Below are positions 47,798-57,498 of a stretch of 64,000 nucleotides of DNA, piece after piece. The stretch is from an uncultured Pelagibacteraceae bacterium (GTDB lineage Bacteria; Pseudomonadota; Alphaproteobacteria; Pelagibacterales; Pelagibacteraceae). The position numbers were made by a program, and so were the translations under genes. The stretch's first letter is position 1. Every line of letters begins with the position of its first letter. The stretch is from NCBI GenBank assembly GCA_902592265.1, contig CACJDV010000001.1, positions 1 through 64,000 of the forward strand, read 5' to 3'. The notes under the pieces are model-generated. The model searched no databases, had not been told where the DNA came from, and saw only the letters and a list, made by a program, of their open reading frames with translations.

Positions 47798-48358
47798 TCA
47801 ATTGATTGAATAACCTTTGTTATTGTTAAAAATAAAATTTTCATCACCAAAAATTTCTTTCATCTTCTTTCTCAACCTATAGATATGTGTTTCAACGGTA
47901 TGAGTTTCTAAGTTCGGTGAATAATCCCAAACATTTTTTTGTAAATCTTTTACTGAAACATTTTTTTTTTCATTTATAAAAATAATTAAATTTGTTTCTC
48001 TTTCAGTTAAATCTAAATTTTTATCTTTGAAAGAAATTTTTCTTGAATTCAGATCTAAATTATATTTACCTATTTTAATATACGATTGATTAATAAATCT
48101 ATTTTTTAAAAAGTTAATATTTATTATTTCTAAAATTTTTTCAAATTTTAGAGGCAAGTTACCTAGTATTAAAAGGTTATTAATGCCATCAATTTTTTTT
48201 TTAGATATTGTTAAATAATTGATATTTGGATCAAATTTAATTTGATCATATTCTTTTTTATCACAATATAAAATTTTAAAATTTAAACTTTCAGAAATTT
48301 CGTTTAATATTTCAAATAAGTTTTTGTATTCATAAATTATTAAAATTTTTGAATGCAT
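47798..48358 (-). CDS. Response-regulator-like protein with degenerate receiver and winged-helix domain
   Basis: The 186-residue protein (ATG at 48358; a start at 48376 would overlap the divergent neighbour by 7 bases) has an OmpR-type DNA-binding domain at the C-terminus: LDLTERETNLIIF and THIYRLRKKMKE near 120-170. The N-terminal half resembles a receiver but lacks the acidic pair (KILIIYEYK instead of DD) and the phosphorylated Asp (LLILGNLP, Gly in its place). It probably acts without phosphorylation. Its target is unknown. It diverges from the L,D-transpeptidase gene across 11 bases. Confidence 0.78.
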   Translation of the reverse strand: MHSKILIIYEYKNLFEILNEISESLNFKILYCDKKEYDQIKFDPNINYLTISKKKIDGINNLLILGNLPLKFEKILEIININFLKNRFINQSYIKIGKYNLDLNSRKISFKDKNLDLTERETNLIIFINEKKNVSVKDLQKNVWDYSPNLETHTVETHIYRLRKKMKEIFGDENFIFNNNKGYSIN

Positions 48359-48369
48359 ATTTTTAAAAT

Positions 48370-48867
48370 ATGACAATTATAATCAAAAATAAAGAAACTC
48401 TTTTGATTGATGAATTTAAGTTCAAATGCTCAATAGGCAAAAAGGGGTTTAGCAAGAATAAAACCGAGGGTGATTATAAAACCCCTGTTGGAATTTTTGA
48501 TTTGGGTAACATCTATTACAGATCAGATCGTATAGAAAAACCTATATCTAAAATTAAAATATGTAAAATTAAAAAAAATATGGGATGGTGCGACGACCCT
48601 AATAGCAAGTATTATAATAAATTAATAAAAATAAAAAAAAATCTTAAATTAAGCTATGAAAAACTCTATAGAAAAGACAGTAAATATGATTTGTTAATTT
48701 TGATAAAATACAATTACAGAAAAGTTAAAAAAAATAAAGGAAGTGCTATTTTTTTACATTTAACCAAAGATTACTCTGCAACTAAAGGATGTGTTGCAAT
48801 TAAAAAAAAAGATTTTTTGATACTTAATAAATTAATTAATAAAAAAACAAAAATAAAAATTACTTAG
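48370..48867 (+). CDS. L,D-transpeptidase catalytic domain (YkuD) protein
   Basis: The 165-residue protein has the YkuD core: KTPVGIFDLG near residue 36 and the active-site HLTKDYSATKGCVAI near 136, where Cys is the nucleophile (the usual motif ends S-x-G-C-x-R/A). No signal peptide is seen, which is unusual for an enzyme that cross-links peptidoglycan. Such proteins are often called YafK/YkuD-like. It overlaps yggS tail-to-tail by 8 bases. Confidence 0.82.
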   Translation: MTIIIKNKETLLIDEFKFKCSIGKKGFSKNKTEGDYKTPVGIFDLGNIYYRSDRIEKPISKIKICKIKKNMGWCDDPNSKYYNKLIKIKKNLKLSYEKLYRKDSKYDLLILIKYNYRKVKKNKGSAIFLHLTKDYSATKGCVAIKKKDFLILNKLINKKTKIKIT

Positions 48868-49525
48868 TCCTCTTACCAAATATCCCTGTACCAATTCTTA
48901 AATAAGTTGATTTATACTCCAAAGCGTAGAGATAATCATTAGTCATTCCCATACTAATTTCAGGAAGATTAATCTTTTTATTTAGTTGCATTAGATCTTT
49001 AAAAAAATGTCGTGGGTCTTGGTTATCAGGAGGAATACACATAGTCCCTATAATATCTAATTTTAATTTTTTACAATTTTTATAAAATTCTTCTAAATCG
49101 GATGGTTCAATTCCAGATTTTTGTTTCTCACCTCCTAAATTAATTTGAATAAAAATTTTTATTTTCTTAGATTTTTTATGTATTTCATTTGAAATCTTAT
49201 TAGCAAGTTTTAGACTGTCCAAGGAATGTATGTAATCAAAGATTTCAACTGCATTTTTGACTTTGTTAGTTTGTAGCTTACCAAGCAAATGTAGCTTTAA
49301 ATTTTTATTTAATTCTTTGAGTTTTGGCCATTTTTTTTGTGCTTCCTGAACTTTATTTTCTCCAAAATCACAGTGACCATATTTAATTAATGGCATTATA
49401 TCTTCTTCTGAAAAAGTTTTTGATACTGCAATAACTTTGGGATCATATTCAGATAAAGAAAGATTTTTTATTTTATCCTTAATTTTTTCGTTTATTTCAA
49501 TTAAATTACTCTGGGTATGATGCAT
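48860..49525 (-). CDS. PLP-binding homeostasis protein, YggS family
   Basis: The 221-residue single-domain TIM barrel binds PLP without known catalytic activity and affects vitamin B6 balance. PLP-binding lysine lies in VIAVSKTF (~residue 36). HLLGKLQTNK, GMTNDYLYALEY and LRIGTGIFG are the conserved blocks. Its start overlaps the divergent ThiE-like gene by 9 bases. Confidence 0.94.
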   Translation of the reverse strand: MHHTQSNLIEINEKIKDKIKNLSLSEYDPKVIAVSKTFSEEDIMPLIKYGHCDFGENKVQEAQKKWPKLKELNKNLKLHLLGKLQTNKVKNAVEIFDYIHSLDSLKLANKISNEIHKKSKKIKIFIQINLGGEKQKSGIEPSDLEEFYKNCKKLKLDIIGTMCIPPDNQDPRHFFKDLMQLNKKINLPEISMGMTNDYLYALEYKSTYLRIGTGIFGKRTK

Positions 49526-50050
49526 CTCAAAAATCTAAAACAATATTACTTTATAGACGAGTTTGATTATTCTCATCTAATTAATTTAAATAAAAATATA
49601 TCTTTAATTTGGAGAAATAAAAATAAAGAAACTCAACTAAAAGACTTAAAAAAATTACGTAATTTCTGCAAAAAATATCAAAAAAAACTTTATGTGAGAA
49701 ACGACATTAAATTAGCACACAAAATTAGTGCTGACGGTTTATATATTTCTTCTAGAAATAAAGAATTAATTATCAATTCATTTCCAAATAAAAACAACTT
49801 TGAAATTATAGGGTCTGCACATAATTTGAAAGAAATTAAAATTAAGGAGCTTCAAGGTGTTTGTGAGATTTTTTTATCTCCTATTTTTAAGAAAAAAAGA
49901 AATAATCAATTAGGAATATTTAGATATTTAAGTCTAAGAAAGTTATCACCTATGAAAGATATAGCATTAGGAGGGATTAATAATAGGAATGTAAAAAGAT
50001 TTAAATTAATTAAACCATTTGGTTTTGCAGGGATTTCTTACTTCAAATAA
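49517..50050 (+). CDS. Divergent thiamine phosphate synthase (ThiE/TenI)-like protein
   Basis: The 177-residue protein shows the skeleton of ThiE: SLIWRNK, LYVRNDIKLAHKISADGLYI, GSAHNLKEI, FLSPIF and ALGGINNRN. The ThiE metal and pyrophosphate contacts are changed (GVHLGQ-like is GLYISSR; the threonine-lysine after PxF is lost), so activity is uncertain. It may be a TenI-like or repurposed protein. It ends four bases before the bidirectional terminator. Confidence 0.72.
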   Translation: MMHLKNLKQYYFIDEFDYSHLINLNKNISLIWRNKNKETQLKDLKKLRNFCKKYQKKLYVRNDIKLAHKISADGLYISSRNKELIINSFPNKNNFEIIGSAHNLKEIKIKELQGVCEIFLSPIFKKKRNNQLGIFRYLSLRKLSPMKDIALGGINNRNVKRFKLIKPFGFAGISYFK

Positions 50051-50054
50051 AAAA

Positions 50055-50074
50055 AGGCCCCTAAAAAGGGGCCT
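50055..50074. terminator. Bidirectional intrinsic terminator
   Basis: AGGCCCC TAAAAA GGGGCCT is a perfect 7-base stem with a 6-base loop, flanked by an A-run on the left and C-TTTT on the right. It sits between the convergent ThiE-like and porin genes and can terminate both. It is one of the few strong GC hairpins in the window. Confidence 0.85.
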
Positions 50075-50096
50075 CTTTTAAAATCAAATATTATGA

Positions 50097-51041
50097 TTAG
50101 AATGCAAATGAAGCTACGAAAATTGAAGCTTCTGCGTCTGTATTTGCAACTCCACCAGCGCTTTCAACACTGTTGATAGCAGCTGTTAATGAGATTGAAC
50201 CCATAGTATACGATGCTTGAATACCTGTGTTAACTTCATCTTCACCAGCACCATCGAACTCAACTTCTTGTCTACCTGCAGATACAGTTAGATCATCGTT
50301 GACCGCAAGAGAGATACCCATGTGAGTAGCATCTTGGTCTGTTGAACCAGTTGCCTCGTAGTCTACGTTAGTTGACTGAATAGCAGCTGTCATGTTACCC
50401 ATAGTGTATTTCACACCAATAGTATCATTTTCAGCTATATCACCATCATCAAATATACCGTAAACTAGTGTTAAGCCGTCCATTAAACCACTGTATGAAA
50501 CTGAATAACCTGTTTCAGCTTCTGCAGAAGTACCTGGTTTTGGGTTGTAAGATACAGATAAATCAAAACCTGCAGCATTTACATCATATCCCCACTGACC
50601 AGTTTGAGTGTTACCTGATGTATCAAGTAAACCATTATCTACACCTGTAGTACCTGCTTCGTTAGCAGCTTCGTATACTGGCGTATAAGCTTTTGGAACG
50701 ATATCTTTTACAGAGTCTACTCCGCTTCCACTTGATGAAGCACCTGAGAATGACAATGTACCCATATCACCCATACCTAATTTTAGATTGTAGTCATCAT
50801 ACTGTGTGTAACCACCATCTAGTTCATAGTAGACTGATACAGTCATACCATTATCTAGGTCACCACTTCCGTTGAACTTAACACTGTCACCCATTGCCCA
50901 TGGATTTACATCCGAGTTTGAGTCTAGACCAGTATAAGTTAACGACGCGCTACCTGAAACACTTAGCTCACCAGCATAAGATGCTGTTGCAACAAGTGAA
51001 GTAGCTAAAGCAGTTAAACCTACTTTTGTTACTTTGTTCAT
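50097..51041 (-). CDS. Outer-membrane porin
   Basis: The 314-residue protein has a signal peptide cut near SYA-GEL (residue ~23), an amphipathic beta-strand pattern rich in Gly, Ser, Thr and Asp, and a C-terminal aromatic (VASFAF), as in Gram-negative porins. It is low in lysine and uses GCT/GCA/GGT-rich codons unlike its neighbours, which suggests high expression. AAGGAG precedes the ATG. The closest family is the general porin type seen in marine alphaproteobacteria. The solute is unknown. Confidence 0.88.
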   Translation of the reverse strand: MNKVTKVGLTALATSLVATASYAGELSVSGSASLTYTGLDSNSDVNPWAMGDSVKFNGSGDLDNGMTVSVYYELDGGYTQYDDYNLKLGMGDMGTLSFSGASSSGSGVDSVKDIVPKAYTPVYEAANEAGTTGVDNGLLDTSGNTQTGQWGYDVNAAGFDLSVSYNPKPGTSAEAETGYSVSYSGLMDGLTLVYGIFDDGDIAENDTIGVKYTMGNMTAAIQSTNVDYEATGSTDQDATHMGISLAVNDDLTVSAGRQEVEFDGAGEDEVNTGIQASYTMGSISLTAAINSVESAGGVANTDAEASIFVASFAF

Positions 51042-51048
51042 AAATTTA

Positions 51049-51093
51049 CTCCTTTTTTATAATTAATTATAAACAGGGTTTTTTTAGCAAAAA
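51049..51093 (-). promoter_or_regulatory. Porin promoter and ribosome-binding site
   Basis: On the minus strand TTTTTG (51093-51088), 16 bases and TATAAT (51071-51066) make a plausible promoter, though the -35 is weak. AAGGAG (51054-51049) lies 7 bases before the ATG at 51041, the ideal spacing. The expected leader is short. Confidence 0.4.
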
Positions 51094-51110
51094 TTAAGTA
51101 TTTTCTTAGT

Positions 51111-51137
51111 AAATTATAGGAAATTTAGCTATAATTT
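51111..51137. repeat. Perfect inverted repeat upstream of the porin gene
   Basis: AAATTATAG / CTATAATTT are 9-base arms separated by 9 bases, about 40 bases upstream of the TATAAT. It could be an operator. AT-rich arms can arise by chance, so the claim is only descriptive. Confidence 0.5.
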
Positions 51138-51257
51138 ATAATTGTGTTGCATTTTTACATCACTTTATTCCCGTATTTCCATGATAATTTAAATACTAGG
51201 ATATTCTAATTTGAAACATAATAAATTGTGCTAAAAACTTATATTTTTGTAAATACC

Positions 51258-51848
51258 ATGTTTTCGAAACGCTTAATAATTACTCTTCTATCATTTTTAG
51301 TCCTGTTACCACAAAGTGCTTGTGGGCCATTCAAATATAAAAAAGTGAATGCAGAGAAAGATGTGCCTATTAATGTTAGAGAAAGAGTGAAAAAAAATAT
51401 TGAAGAGGGAAAAGGGTTTAGACTCATGAATCAACTTGAAAAAGGGAACACCTACGATTTTGCTAGCTCCAATCCACTTTGGAGGGCTACACTAGATACC
51501 TTAGATTTTATGCCTTTAGTGTCCGCAAACTACAGTGGAGGTATAGTTGTTACAGATTGGTATAGCGAAAATAATACGCCAAATGAATCTGTTAAGATTT
51601 CTATAAGATTTCTAACTAATGAAATTAGATCCGATGCATTAGACATAAATGTATTTTTAAAAAGATGCACTGAAAATTTAACCAATTGTTCAATTAGTAA
51701 AAATAATACAGACCTAGTTGCTGACCTTAATTTAAATATACTAAGAAAAGCAACAAAATATCAAAAGCAGAAAATTGAAAAATATAAAAAAGAAAATCCT
51801 TACGAAATTGGTGATGGTAGTAAAAATAGAAGATCCAAAAAAAAATAA
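51258..51848 (+). CDS. DUF3576 secreted protein, likely lipoprotein
   Basis: The 196-residue protein starts MFSKRLIITLLSFLV with a signal peptide ending near PQSAC; a Cys sits at the place of a lipid anchor although the preceding residues (Q-S-A) are atypical. The WRATLDTLDFMPLVSANYSGG block is diagnostic of DUF3576. The family lies before leuS-lptE in alphaproteobacteria, as here, which hints at envelope assembly. A GTG 30 bases upstream is an alternative start. Confidence 0.84.
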   Translation: MFSKRLIITLLSFLVLLPQSACGPFKYKKVNAEKDVPINVRERVKKNIEEGKGFRLMNQLEKGNTYDFASSNPLWRATLDTLDFMPLVSANYSGGIVVTDWYSENNTPNESVKISIRFLTNEIRSDALDINVFLKRCTENLTNCSISKNNTDLVADLNLNILRKATKYQKQKIEKYKKENPYEIGDGSKNRRSKKK

Positions 51849-51879
51849 AAGTTAAAAATAGACTAATCTAAAAAAAATT

Positions 51880-54420
51880 GTGGAAAGATATAATTTTAAA
51901 TTATCGGAAAGTAAATGGCAGGACTACTGGGAAAAAGAAAAAATATTTAAGTCAGTAGTTAATAAGAATAAAGAAAAATTTTATTGTTTAGAAATGTTTC
52001 CTTATCCATCGGGTAAAATCCATATGGGTCATGTTAGAAATTATACTATAGGTGATGTGCTTTCGAGATTTAAAACTCTTAAAGGATTTAACGTGCTTCA
52101 TCCAATGGGATGGGATTCCTTTGGTATGCCAGCAGAAAACGCTGCCAGACAAAACAATTTAAACCCAAAAGATTGGACTGAAAAAAATATTGATGTAATG
52201 AAATCTCAACTAAAAATGCTTGGTCTATCAATAGATTGGGATAGAGAAATTTCTACGTGCTCCCCTGAATACTATAAACATCAGCAAAAAATTTTTTTAG
52301 ATCTTTATGATAAAGGTCTTGTCTATAGAAAAGAAAGTTACGTTAATTGGGATCCAGTAGATAAAACAGTTCTTGCAAATGAACAAGTCATCGATGGTAA
52401 AGGCTGGAGATCAGGAGCAGTTGTTGAAAGAAAAAAATTAAATCAATGGTTTTTCAAAATTTCTTATTTTTCTGAAGATCTTTTGAATGATCTTAACAAG
52501 CTAAATCAATGGCCAGATAAAGTAAAAACAATGCAAAAAAATTGGATAGGGAAATCTTTTGGGTGCGAGATAGACTTTAAAATAGAGGGTTCAAAAGATA
52601 TAAAATCCATCAAATGTTACACTACAAGACCAGATACATTGTTTGGATTTTCCTTTTTAGCATTATCGGTAGACCATCCTTGCTCAAAATATTACGAAAA
52701 AAATAATGATTTTATTAAATTTAAAAAAGAATGTTCAAAAACAGGAACTACTGAAGAATCAATCGCTCAAGCTACGAAAATAGGTTTTAAAACTGAACTA
52801 GAGGCTATCAATCCCTTGGATAACGAGTCAAAAGTCCCTGTCTACTTTGCTAATTTTGTACTGATGGATTATGGATTTGGGGCTGTCTTTGGTTGTCCAG
52901 CACATGATCAAAGAGATTTTGACTTTGCAAAAAAATATAATCTTCAAATAAAAACGGTAGTAAAACCTGATAATGAGTCTGATGATTATCAAGTTCAGAA
53001 GGAAGCATTTGCAGGAGCGGGAGTTATAATTAATTCTAAATTTTTAAATGGTCTATCAGCACCACAAAATTCAATTGATGAAACAATTAAAATTTTAGAA
53101 GAGAGAAAATTAGGAAAGAAAAAAACTAACTATAGATTAAAGGACTGGGGTATATCAAGACAGAGATATTGGGGTTGTCCAATTCCAATAGCTTATGATG
53201 TAAATAATAATGTTATCAAAATACCAGAAAAAAATTTACCTGTTACACTTCCAGAGTCTATTGACCTTGATACTAATGGTAATCCATTAGACGCCCAAAC
53301 AGAATGGAAGGAAGTTGTGATTGATGGTAAAAAATGTAAAAGAGAAACAGATACTTTAGATACTTTTGTAGACTCATCTTGGTATTATTTAAGATTTTGT
53401 TCGGCAAAAAATACAAATAAAGCTTTTGATATTGAAGATATAGATTATTGGATGCCAGTGGATCAATACATTGGTGGTATAGAGCATGCAATTTTACATC
53501 TGCTTTATTCGCGTTTTTTCATGAGAGCAATAAGTCTTAATAATAAAGAAACAAGTTTTAAAGAACCGTTTGAAGGATTATTTACCCAAGGTATGGTTTG
53601 TCATCAAACATATAAAGACAATAATAATAATTGGGTTTATCCTGAAGATGTTTTTAGCGAAGATGGAAAAAATTATTATCAAAATAAAGATCCATCAAAA
53701 AAAGTTATAGTTGGTCCATCTGAATCCATGTCAAAATCTAAAAAAAATACTGTTGATCCAGAAAAAATAATAAAACTTTATGGAGCGGACTCGGTCAGAT
53801 TATTTATATTGTCCGACAGTCCTCCAGAAAAAGATATTCAATGGTCAGACAGTGGAATCTCGGCGTCGTTCAAATTTTTACAAAAATTATGGGCTCTTAA
53901 TGAGAAAATAGTTTCTAATAAAAAAGAATTTTCAGAATTTGATAAAGATTTAGAAAAATTTACAAATCAAATTATAAAAAAAGTTACTGATGATTTGGAC
54001 AGATTTGGTTTTAATGTAGTAATAGCCTCTATTTACAAAATTTACACTTTTTATAATAAGCAAACAAACAAGTCAGATTGGGGCAGTAACTTTTTTGAAA
54101 ATTACATAAAAATTCTAAAGATTATTAATCCTATAATCCCTCATTTTTCTAATGAATGTCTTGAGAGATTAAATCAACCAGTTAAAAATCTTCAATGGCC
54201 CTCTGCAAATGAAAAATATTTAGATGAAGAAATAGTAAATATTGTAACCCAAATAAATGGTAAAAAAAGGAAGGTTTTTCAAATTGATAAATCAATAGAT
54301 AAAGAATCTTTAATTGAAAAGATTAAAAATGATGATCAAATGAAGAAATATATTAATAATAAAAAAATAATAAAGACAATATATATAGAAAATAAACTAA
54401 TAAACTTTATTATAAGATAA
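51880..54420 (+). CDS. leuS: Leucyl-tRNA synthetase
   Basis: LeuS charges tRNA-Leu and edits mischarged products. The 846-residue protein has HIGH-like [11 protein letters not shown] (~46), the editing domain TTRPDTLFG (~245) and MSKSKKN (~614). The start is GTG at 51880, giving [14 protein letters not shown]. Its stop overlaps the lptE start by one base. Confidence 0.97.
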   Translation: MERYNFKLSESKWQDYWEKEKIFKSVVNKNKEKFYCLEMFPYPSGKIHMGHVRNYTIGDVLSRFKTLKGFNVLHPMGWDSFGMPAENAARQNNLNPKDWTEKNIDVMKSQLKMLGLSIDWDREISTCSPEYYKHQQKIFLDLYDKGLVYRKESYVNWDPVDKTVLANEQVIDGKGWRSGAVVERKKLNQWFFKISYFSEDLLNDLNKLNQWPDKVKTMQKNWIGKSFGCEIDFKIEGSKDIKSIKCYTTRPDTLFGFSFLALSVDHPCSKYYEKNNDFIKFKKECSKTGTTEESIAQATKIGFKTELEAINPLDNESKVPVYFANFVLMDYGFGAVFGCPAHDQRDFDFAKKYNLQIKTVVKPDNESDDYQVQKEAFAGAGVIINSKFLNGLSAPQNSIDETIKILEERKLGKKKTNYRLKDWGISRQRYWGCPIPIAYDVNNNVIKIPEKNLPVTLPESIDLDTNGNPLDAQTEWKEVVIDGKKCKRETDTLDTFVDSSWYYLRFCSAKNTNKAFDIEDIDYWMPVDQYIGGIEHAILHLLYSRFFMRAISLNNKETSFKEPFEGLFTQGMVCHQTYKDNNNNWVYPEDVFSEDGKNYYQNKDPSKKVIVGPSESMSKSKKNTVDPEKIIKLYGADSVRLFILSDSPPEKDIQWSDSGISASFKFLQKLWALNEKIVSNKKEFSEFDKDLEKFTNQIIKKVTDDLDRFGFNVVIASIYKIYTFYNKQTNKSDWGSNFFENYIKILKIINPIIPHFSNECLERLNQPVKNLQWPSANEKYLDEEIVNIVTQINGKKRKVFQIDKSIDKESLIEKIKNDDQMKKYINNKKIIKTIYIENKLINFIIR

Positions 54421-54890
54421 TGATCAAAAACATAAAATACACTCTTATTTTTTTATTTTTATTGTCTTGTGGATATTCACCGATTTATCAAACTAACCAA
54501 AAAATTAATTTTAAATTAGACGTTATTAATTTCTCGGGTGATAATGAAATTGGTAGAGATATTGTAAAAAGTTTAGAAAAATTCAAGGAAGGAGAAAATT
54601 TAAATTCTTTTAATGTAAATTTAAGTATTAATAAAAGAGAAGTAATTGTAACCAAAGATAAGAAAGGAGATCCTTCAAGTTTCAAAACTACTATTGAGGT
54701 GAATTTAGATTTGATTAATCAAACAAATGCTAGAGTAATAAAAAAAAGATTTATTGAAGAAATAACTTATGATTCAATGGAAAACAAATTTGAATTAAAT
54801 CAGTACAAAAACAAGCTTGAAAAAAATATAGTATTTAAAATCATAAACGATATAGACGTTTTTTTTAGTGTAATTCAAAATGATATGTAA
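54420..54890 (+). CDS. lptE: LPS-assembly lipoprotein LptE-like
   Basis: LptE plugs LptD to place LPS in the outer membrane. The 156-residue protein has a lipoprotein signal ending LLSC (Cys ~17), followed by GYSPIYQ, typical of LptE, and an overall alpha/beta pattern. Its position between leuS and holA matches the conserved proteobacterial order, which carries much of the assignment. Confidence 0.85.
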   Translation: MIKNIKYTLIFLFLLSCGYSPIYQTNQKINFKLDVINFSGDNEIGRDIVKSLEKFKEGENLNSFNVNLSINKREVIVTKDKKGDPSSFKTTIEVNLDLINQTNARVIKKRFIEEITYDSMENKFELNQYKNKLEKNIVFKIINDIDVFFSVIQNDM

Positions 54891-55878
54891 GTTTTATGAG
54901 GTAGGTAAATATAAAGGAAAAGTAAATTTTTATCTATTTTATGGCGAAAATGAAGGTCAAAAGATTGATATTATTCAATCCAATTTTAATGAATTTACTA
55001 AAGAAAATACTTTTAAATATAACGAAAAAGAAATAATCGAAAATAAACAACTTTTATTTGAAAATATATATTCAAAATCATTTTTTGAAAACGAAAAGTT
55101 AATTTTAGTTTCAGAAGTTACTGATAAAAGTGTTGACCTTATCAAGCAAATAATCGCTGATAATATTAGTGATGTTATAATTATTTTGATAGCAAAACGA
55201 TTAGATAAAAAATCTAAAATTAGAAATCTTTTTGAAAAAGAAAAGATTGCTCTAATTGTTCCTTTTTACGAAGATAATCCACAAACTTTAATAACAATTG
55301 CTAGAAAGATTTTAACCGAAAATAAAATCAATTTATCACAGGAAAATTTAAATTTGATAATTGAAAGAGCTCAAGGTGATAGGATTAATCTTAAAAATGA
55401 ATTACAAAAAATAATATTATTATCTCAAAACAAGAAAAAAGTTGATTTAACTGAGATAACAAAATTAACTAATTTGAGTGAGAATTATAGTGCCAATGAA
55501 TTAGTTGATAACTGCTTGTGTAAAAATAAAAAAAAGACTTTAAATATTCTAAACGAGAATATCCCGTCCAGTGAAGATAATATTTTAATTTTGAGAACTT
55601 TTCTAAATAAATTAAAAAGACTAAGAAAATTAAGATTGAGTTTAAAAGAATCCAATAATGTAGATCAAACAATTAATGCCTTTAAACCTCCAATATTTTG
55701 GAAAGATAAAGATATAATTAAACAACAAATCAAAATATGGGAATTAGATGATATAGAAATGTTCATTGTAGATTTGAACAACACTGAAAGTTTGATAAAA
55801 AAAAATCCTCAGGTCTCTAACCAAATTATAAACAATATGATTTTAGATAAGTTTAAAGATACTAGTATCCAGACTTAA
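54880..55878 (+). CDS. holA: DNA polymerase III delta subunit
   Basis: HolA is the clamp-loader wrench that opens the beta clamp. The 332-residue protein has the FYLFYGENEGQK start of domain I, AQGDRINLKNELQK in the lid and a helical C-terminal collar with NNTESLIKKN. It overlaps lptE by 11 bases and parB tail-to-tail by 17 bases. Confidence 0.93.
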   Translation: MICKFYEVGKYKGKVNFYLFYGENEGQKIDIIQSNFNEFTKENTFKYNEKEIIENKQLLFENIYSKSFFENEKLILVSEVTDKSVDLIKQIIADNISDVIIILIAKRLDKKSKIRNLFEKEKIALIVPFYEDNPQTLITIARKILTENKINLSQENLNLIIERAQGDRINLKNELQKIILLSQNKKKVDLTEITKLTNLSENYSANELVDNCLCKNKKKTLNILNENIPSSEDNILILRTFLNKLKRLRKLRLSLKESNNVDQTINAFKPPIFWKDKDIIKQQIKIWELDDIEMFIVDLNNTESLIKKNPQVSNQIINNMILDKFKDTSIQT

Positions 55879-56704
55879 TTATATCGATTATCTTATTTAA
55901 TTGATCAAGCTCTTTATAATAGAATGATATAGTGCCTTTATTGTTTTTATTATTCTTAATAGAAACACTAAGTCCAATTTTTTCAGATATAGAGTTTTCT
56001 AAATCACGAATATTTGAATCAACTTTACTAGATGTATTTCTTTTAGTTTTTCTAAATATTTTAACTAAATTTTCTGCTTGTCTTACAGATAATTTTTTTT
56101 CAATAAATTTATTTGCCAAAAAAACAGCATTATCCAGCCCTACTAATATCTTTGCATGTCCAGCCGTAATTTTTTTTTGTTCAACAAAATCAAGAACTTC
56201 TTTAGGTAAATTAAGTAATCTTAATGAGTTAGAAATATAGCTTCTGCTCTTGCCAATAAATTTTGATACTTTATCTTGATCATATGCAAATTCATCTATC
56301 AATCTTTTATAGCCTTGTGCCTCCTCTAAAGGATTTAGATCATGTCTCTGAACGTTTTCAACAATTGCAAATTCTAAAGATTTTAGATCATCAGCGTCTG
56401 TAACAACTACAGGAATTTCATGAAGTCCTGCCTTTTGTGCCGCCAACCATCTTCTTTCTCCAGCTATAATCTCATATTTTGAGTTATCCGTATTAGATCT
56501 TCTTACTATAATTGGCTGAATTACACCCCGCTCTTTTATGGAATTAACTAAATCATTTAAGTTTTCTTCATCAAAATTTTTTCTTGGTTGATATTTGTTT
56601 GGAACTATCTCAGCTAAACTTAAATTATTTGTTTTATTCTCAACCTTAGTTTCACCGATTAAAGAAGATAATCCTCTACCCAGCCCTTTTTTAATTTTGT
56701 TCAT
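55862..56704 (-). CDS. parB: Chromosome partitioning protein ParB
   Basis: ParB binds parS and spreads with CTP to build the partition complex. The 280-residue protein has the CTP-binding GERRWLAAQKAG (~77) and ENVQRHDLNPLEEAQGY (~114), a central helix-turn-helix (KFIGKSRSYISNSLRLL) and a C-terminal dimer domain. The putative parS at 58080-58095 lies 1.4 kb away. Its start overlaps the parA stop by one base. Confidence 0.96.
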   Translation of the reverse strand: MNKIKKGLGRGLSSLIGETKVENKTNNLSLAEIVPNKYQPRKNFDEENLNDLVNSIKERGVIQPIIVRRSNTDNSKYEIIAGERRWLAAQKAGLHEIPVVVTDADDLKSLEFAIVENVQRHDLNPLEEAQGYKRLIDEFAYDQDKVSKFIGKSRSYISNSLRLLNLPKEVLDFVEQKKITAGHAKILVGLDNAVFLANKFIEKKLSVRQAENLVKIFRKTKRNTSSKVDSNIRDLENSISEKIGLSVSIKNNKNNKGTISFYYKELDQLNKIIDIIKSGY

Positions 56705-57498
56705 TATGCTGCACTCCCAATTTTATTTTCCTGTGCCATAAACTCATCGGTAAAACTATAATAGGATTTGCTACCTGGACAATTTTTATCATAAATCAAA
56801 ACTGGAATTCCGTGCGACGGTGCCTCGGATAATCTTACGTTTCTAGGTATTACTGTTTGATAAACTTTGTCTTTGAAATAATCTCTTGCTTCTTGTTCAA
56901 CCTGTGATGAGAGTTTATTTCTTCTATCATACATAGTTAAAAGTATGCCTTGGATCTCCAATTCTGGATTCAAGTTAGCTTTAATTCTCTCGATAGTTTT
57001 CATTAGTTGCGTAAGTCCCTCTAATGCAAAAAATTCCGTTTGGAGTGGTACAAGCAATGAATTAGATGATACTAAGGCCATTACTGTTAATAGGCTTAAG
57101 GAGGGAGGACAGTCTATAAGTATATAATCATATAATCCTCTAAAATCGTTTAAATACGCAGTTAATTTGTTCTTAAGTATGAAGGCTCTATCGCTATCAC
57201 CGGCCGTCTCAACCTCTAAACCGGATAAATCTACATTGGATGATATTAAATCAAGATTTTGAAAGTCTGTTTTTTTAATCACGTTTGAAATTGACATTGT
57301 GCCATTAAGAATTCCGTAAATTGTCTGGTCAGATTGAGAGGTGTTGGATAATCCGAGCCCTGTAGTAGCATTTCCTTGAGGATCTAGATCGATTACTAAA
57401 ATTTTTTTTTCAAGTTGAGATAAGGCCGATGCTAAGTTGATAACAGTTGTTGTTTTTCCAACCCCACCTTTTTGATTTATGATTGAAATAATTTTCAT
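56704..57498 (-). CDS. parA: Chromosome partitioning ATPase ParA
   Basis: ParA is a Walker-type ATPase that moves ParB-bound origins. The 264-residue protein has the deviant Walker A NQKGGVGKTTTVINL (8-22) and IDLDPQGNATTG (37-48), and DYILIDCPPSLS. It overlaps rsmG by 4 bases, the standard rsmG-parA-parB order. Confidence 0.97.
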   Translation of the reverse strand: MKIISIINQKGGVGKTTTVINLASALSQLEKKILVIDLDPQGNATTGLGLSNTSQSDQTIYGILNGTMSISNVIKKTDFQNLDLISSNVDLSGLEVETAGDSDRAFILKNKLTAYLNDFRGLYDYILIDCPPSLSLLTVMALVSSNSLLVPLQTEFFALEGLTQLMKTIERIKANLNPELEIQGILLTMYDRRNKLSSQVEQEARDYFKDKVYQTVIPRNVRLSEAPSHGIPVLIYDKNCPGSKSYYSFTDEFMAQENKIGSAA

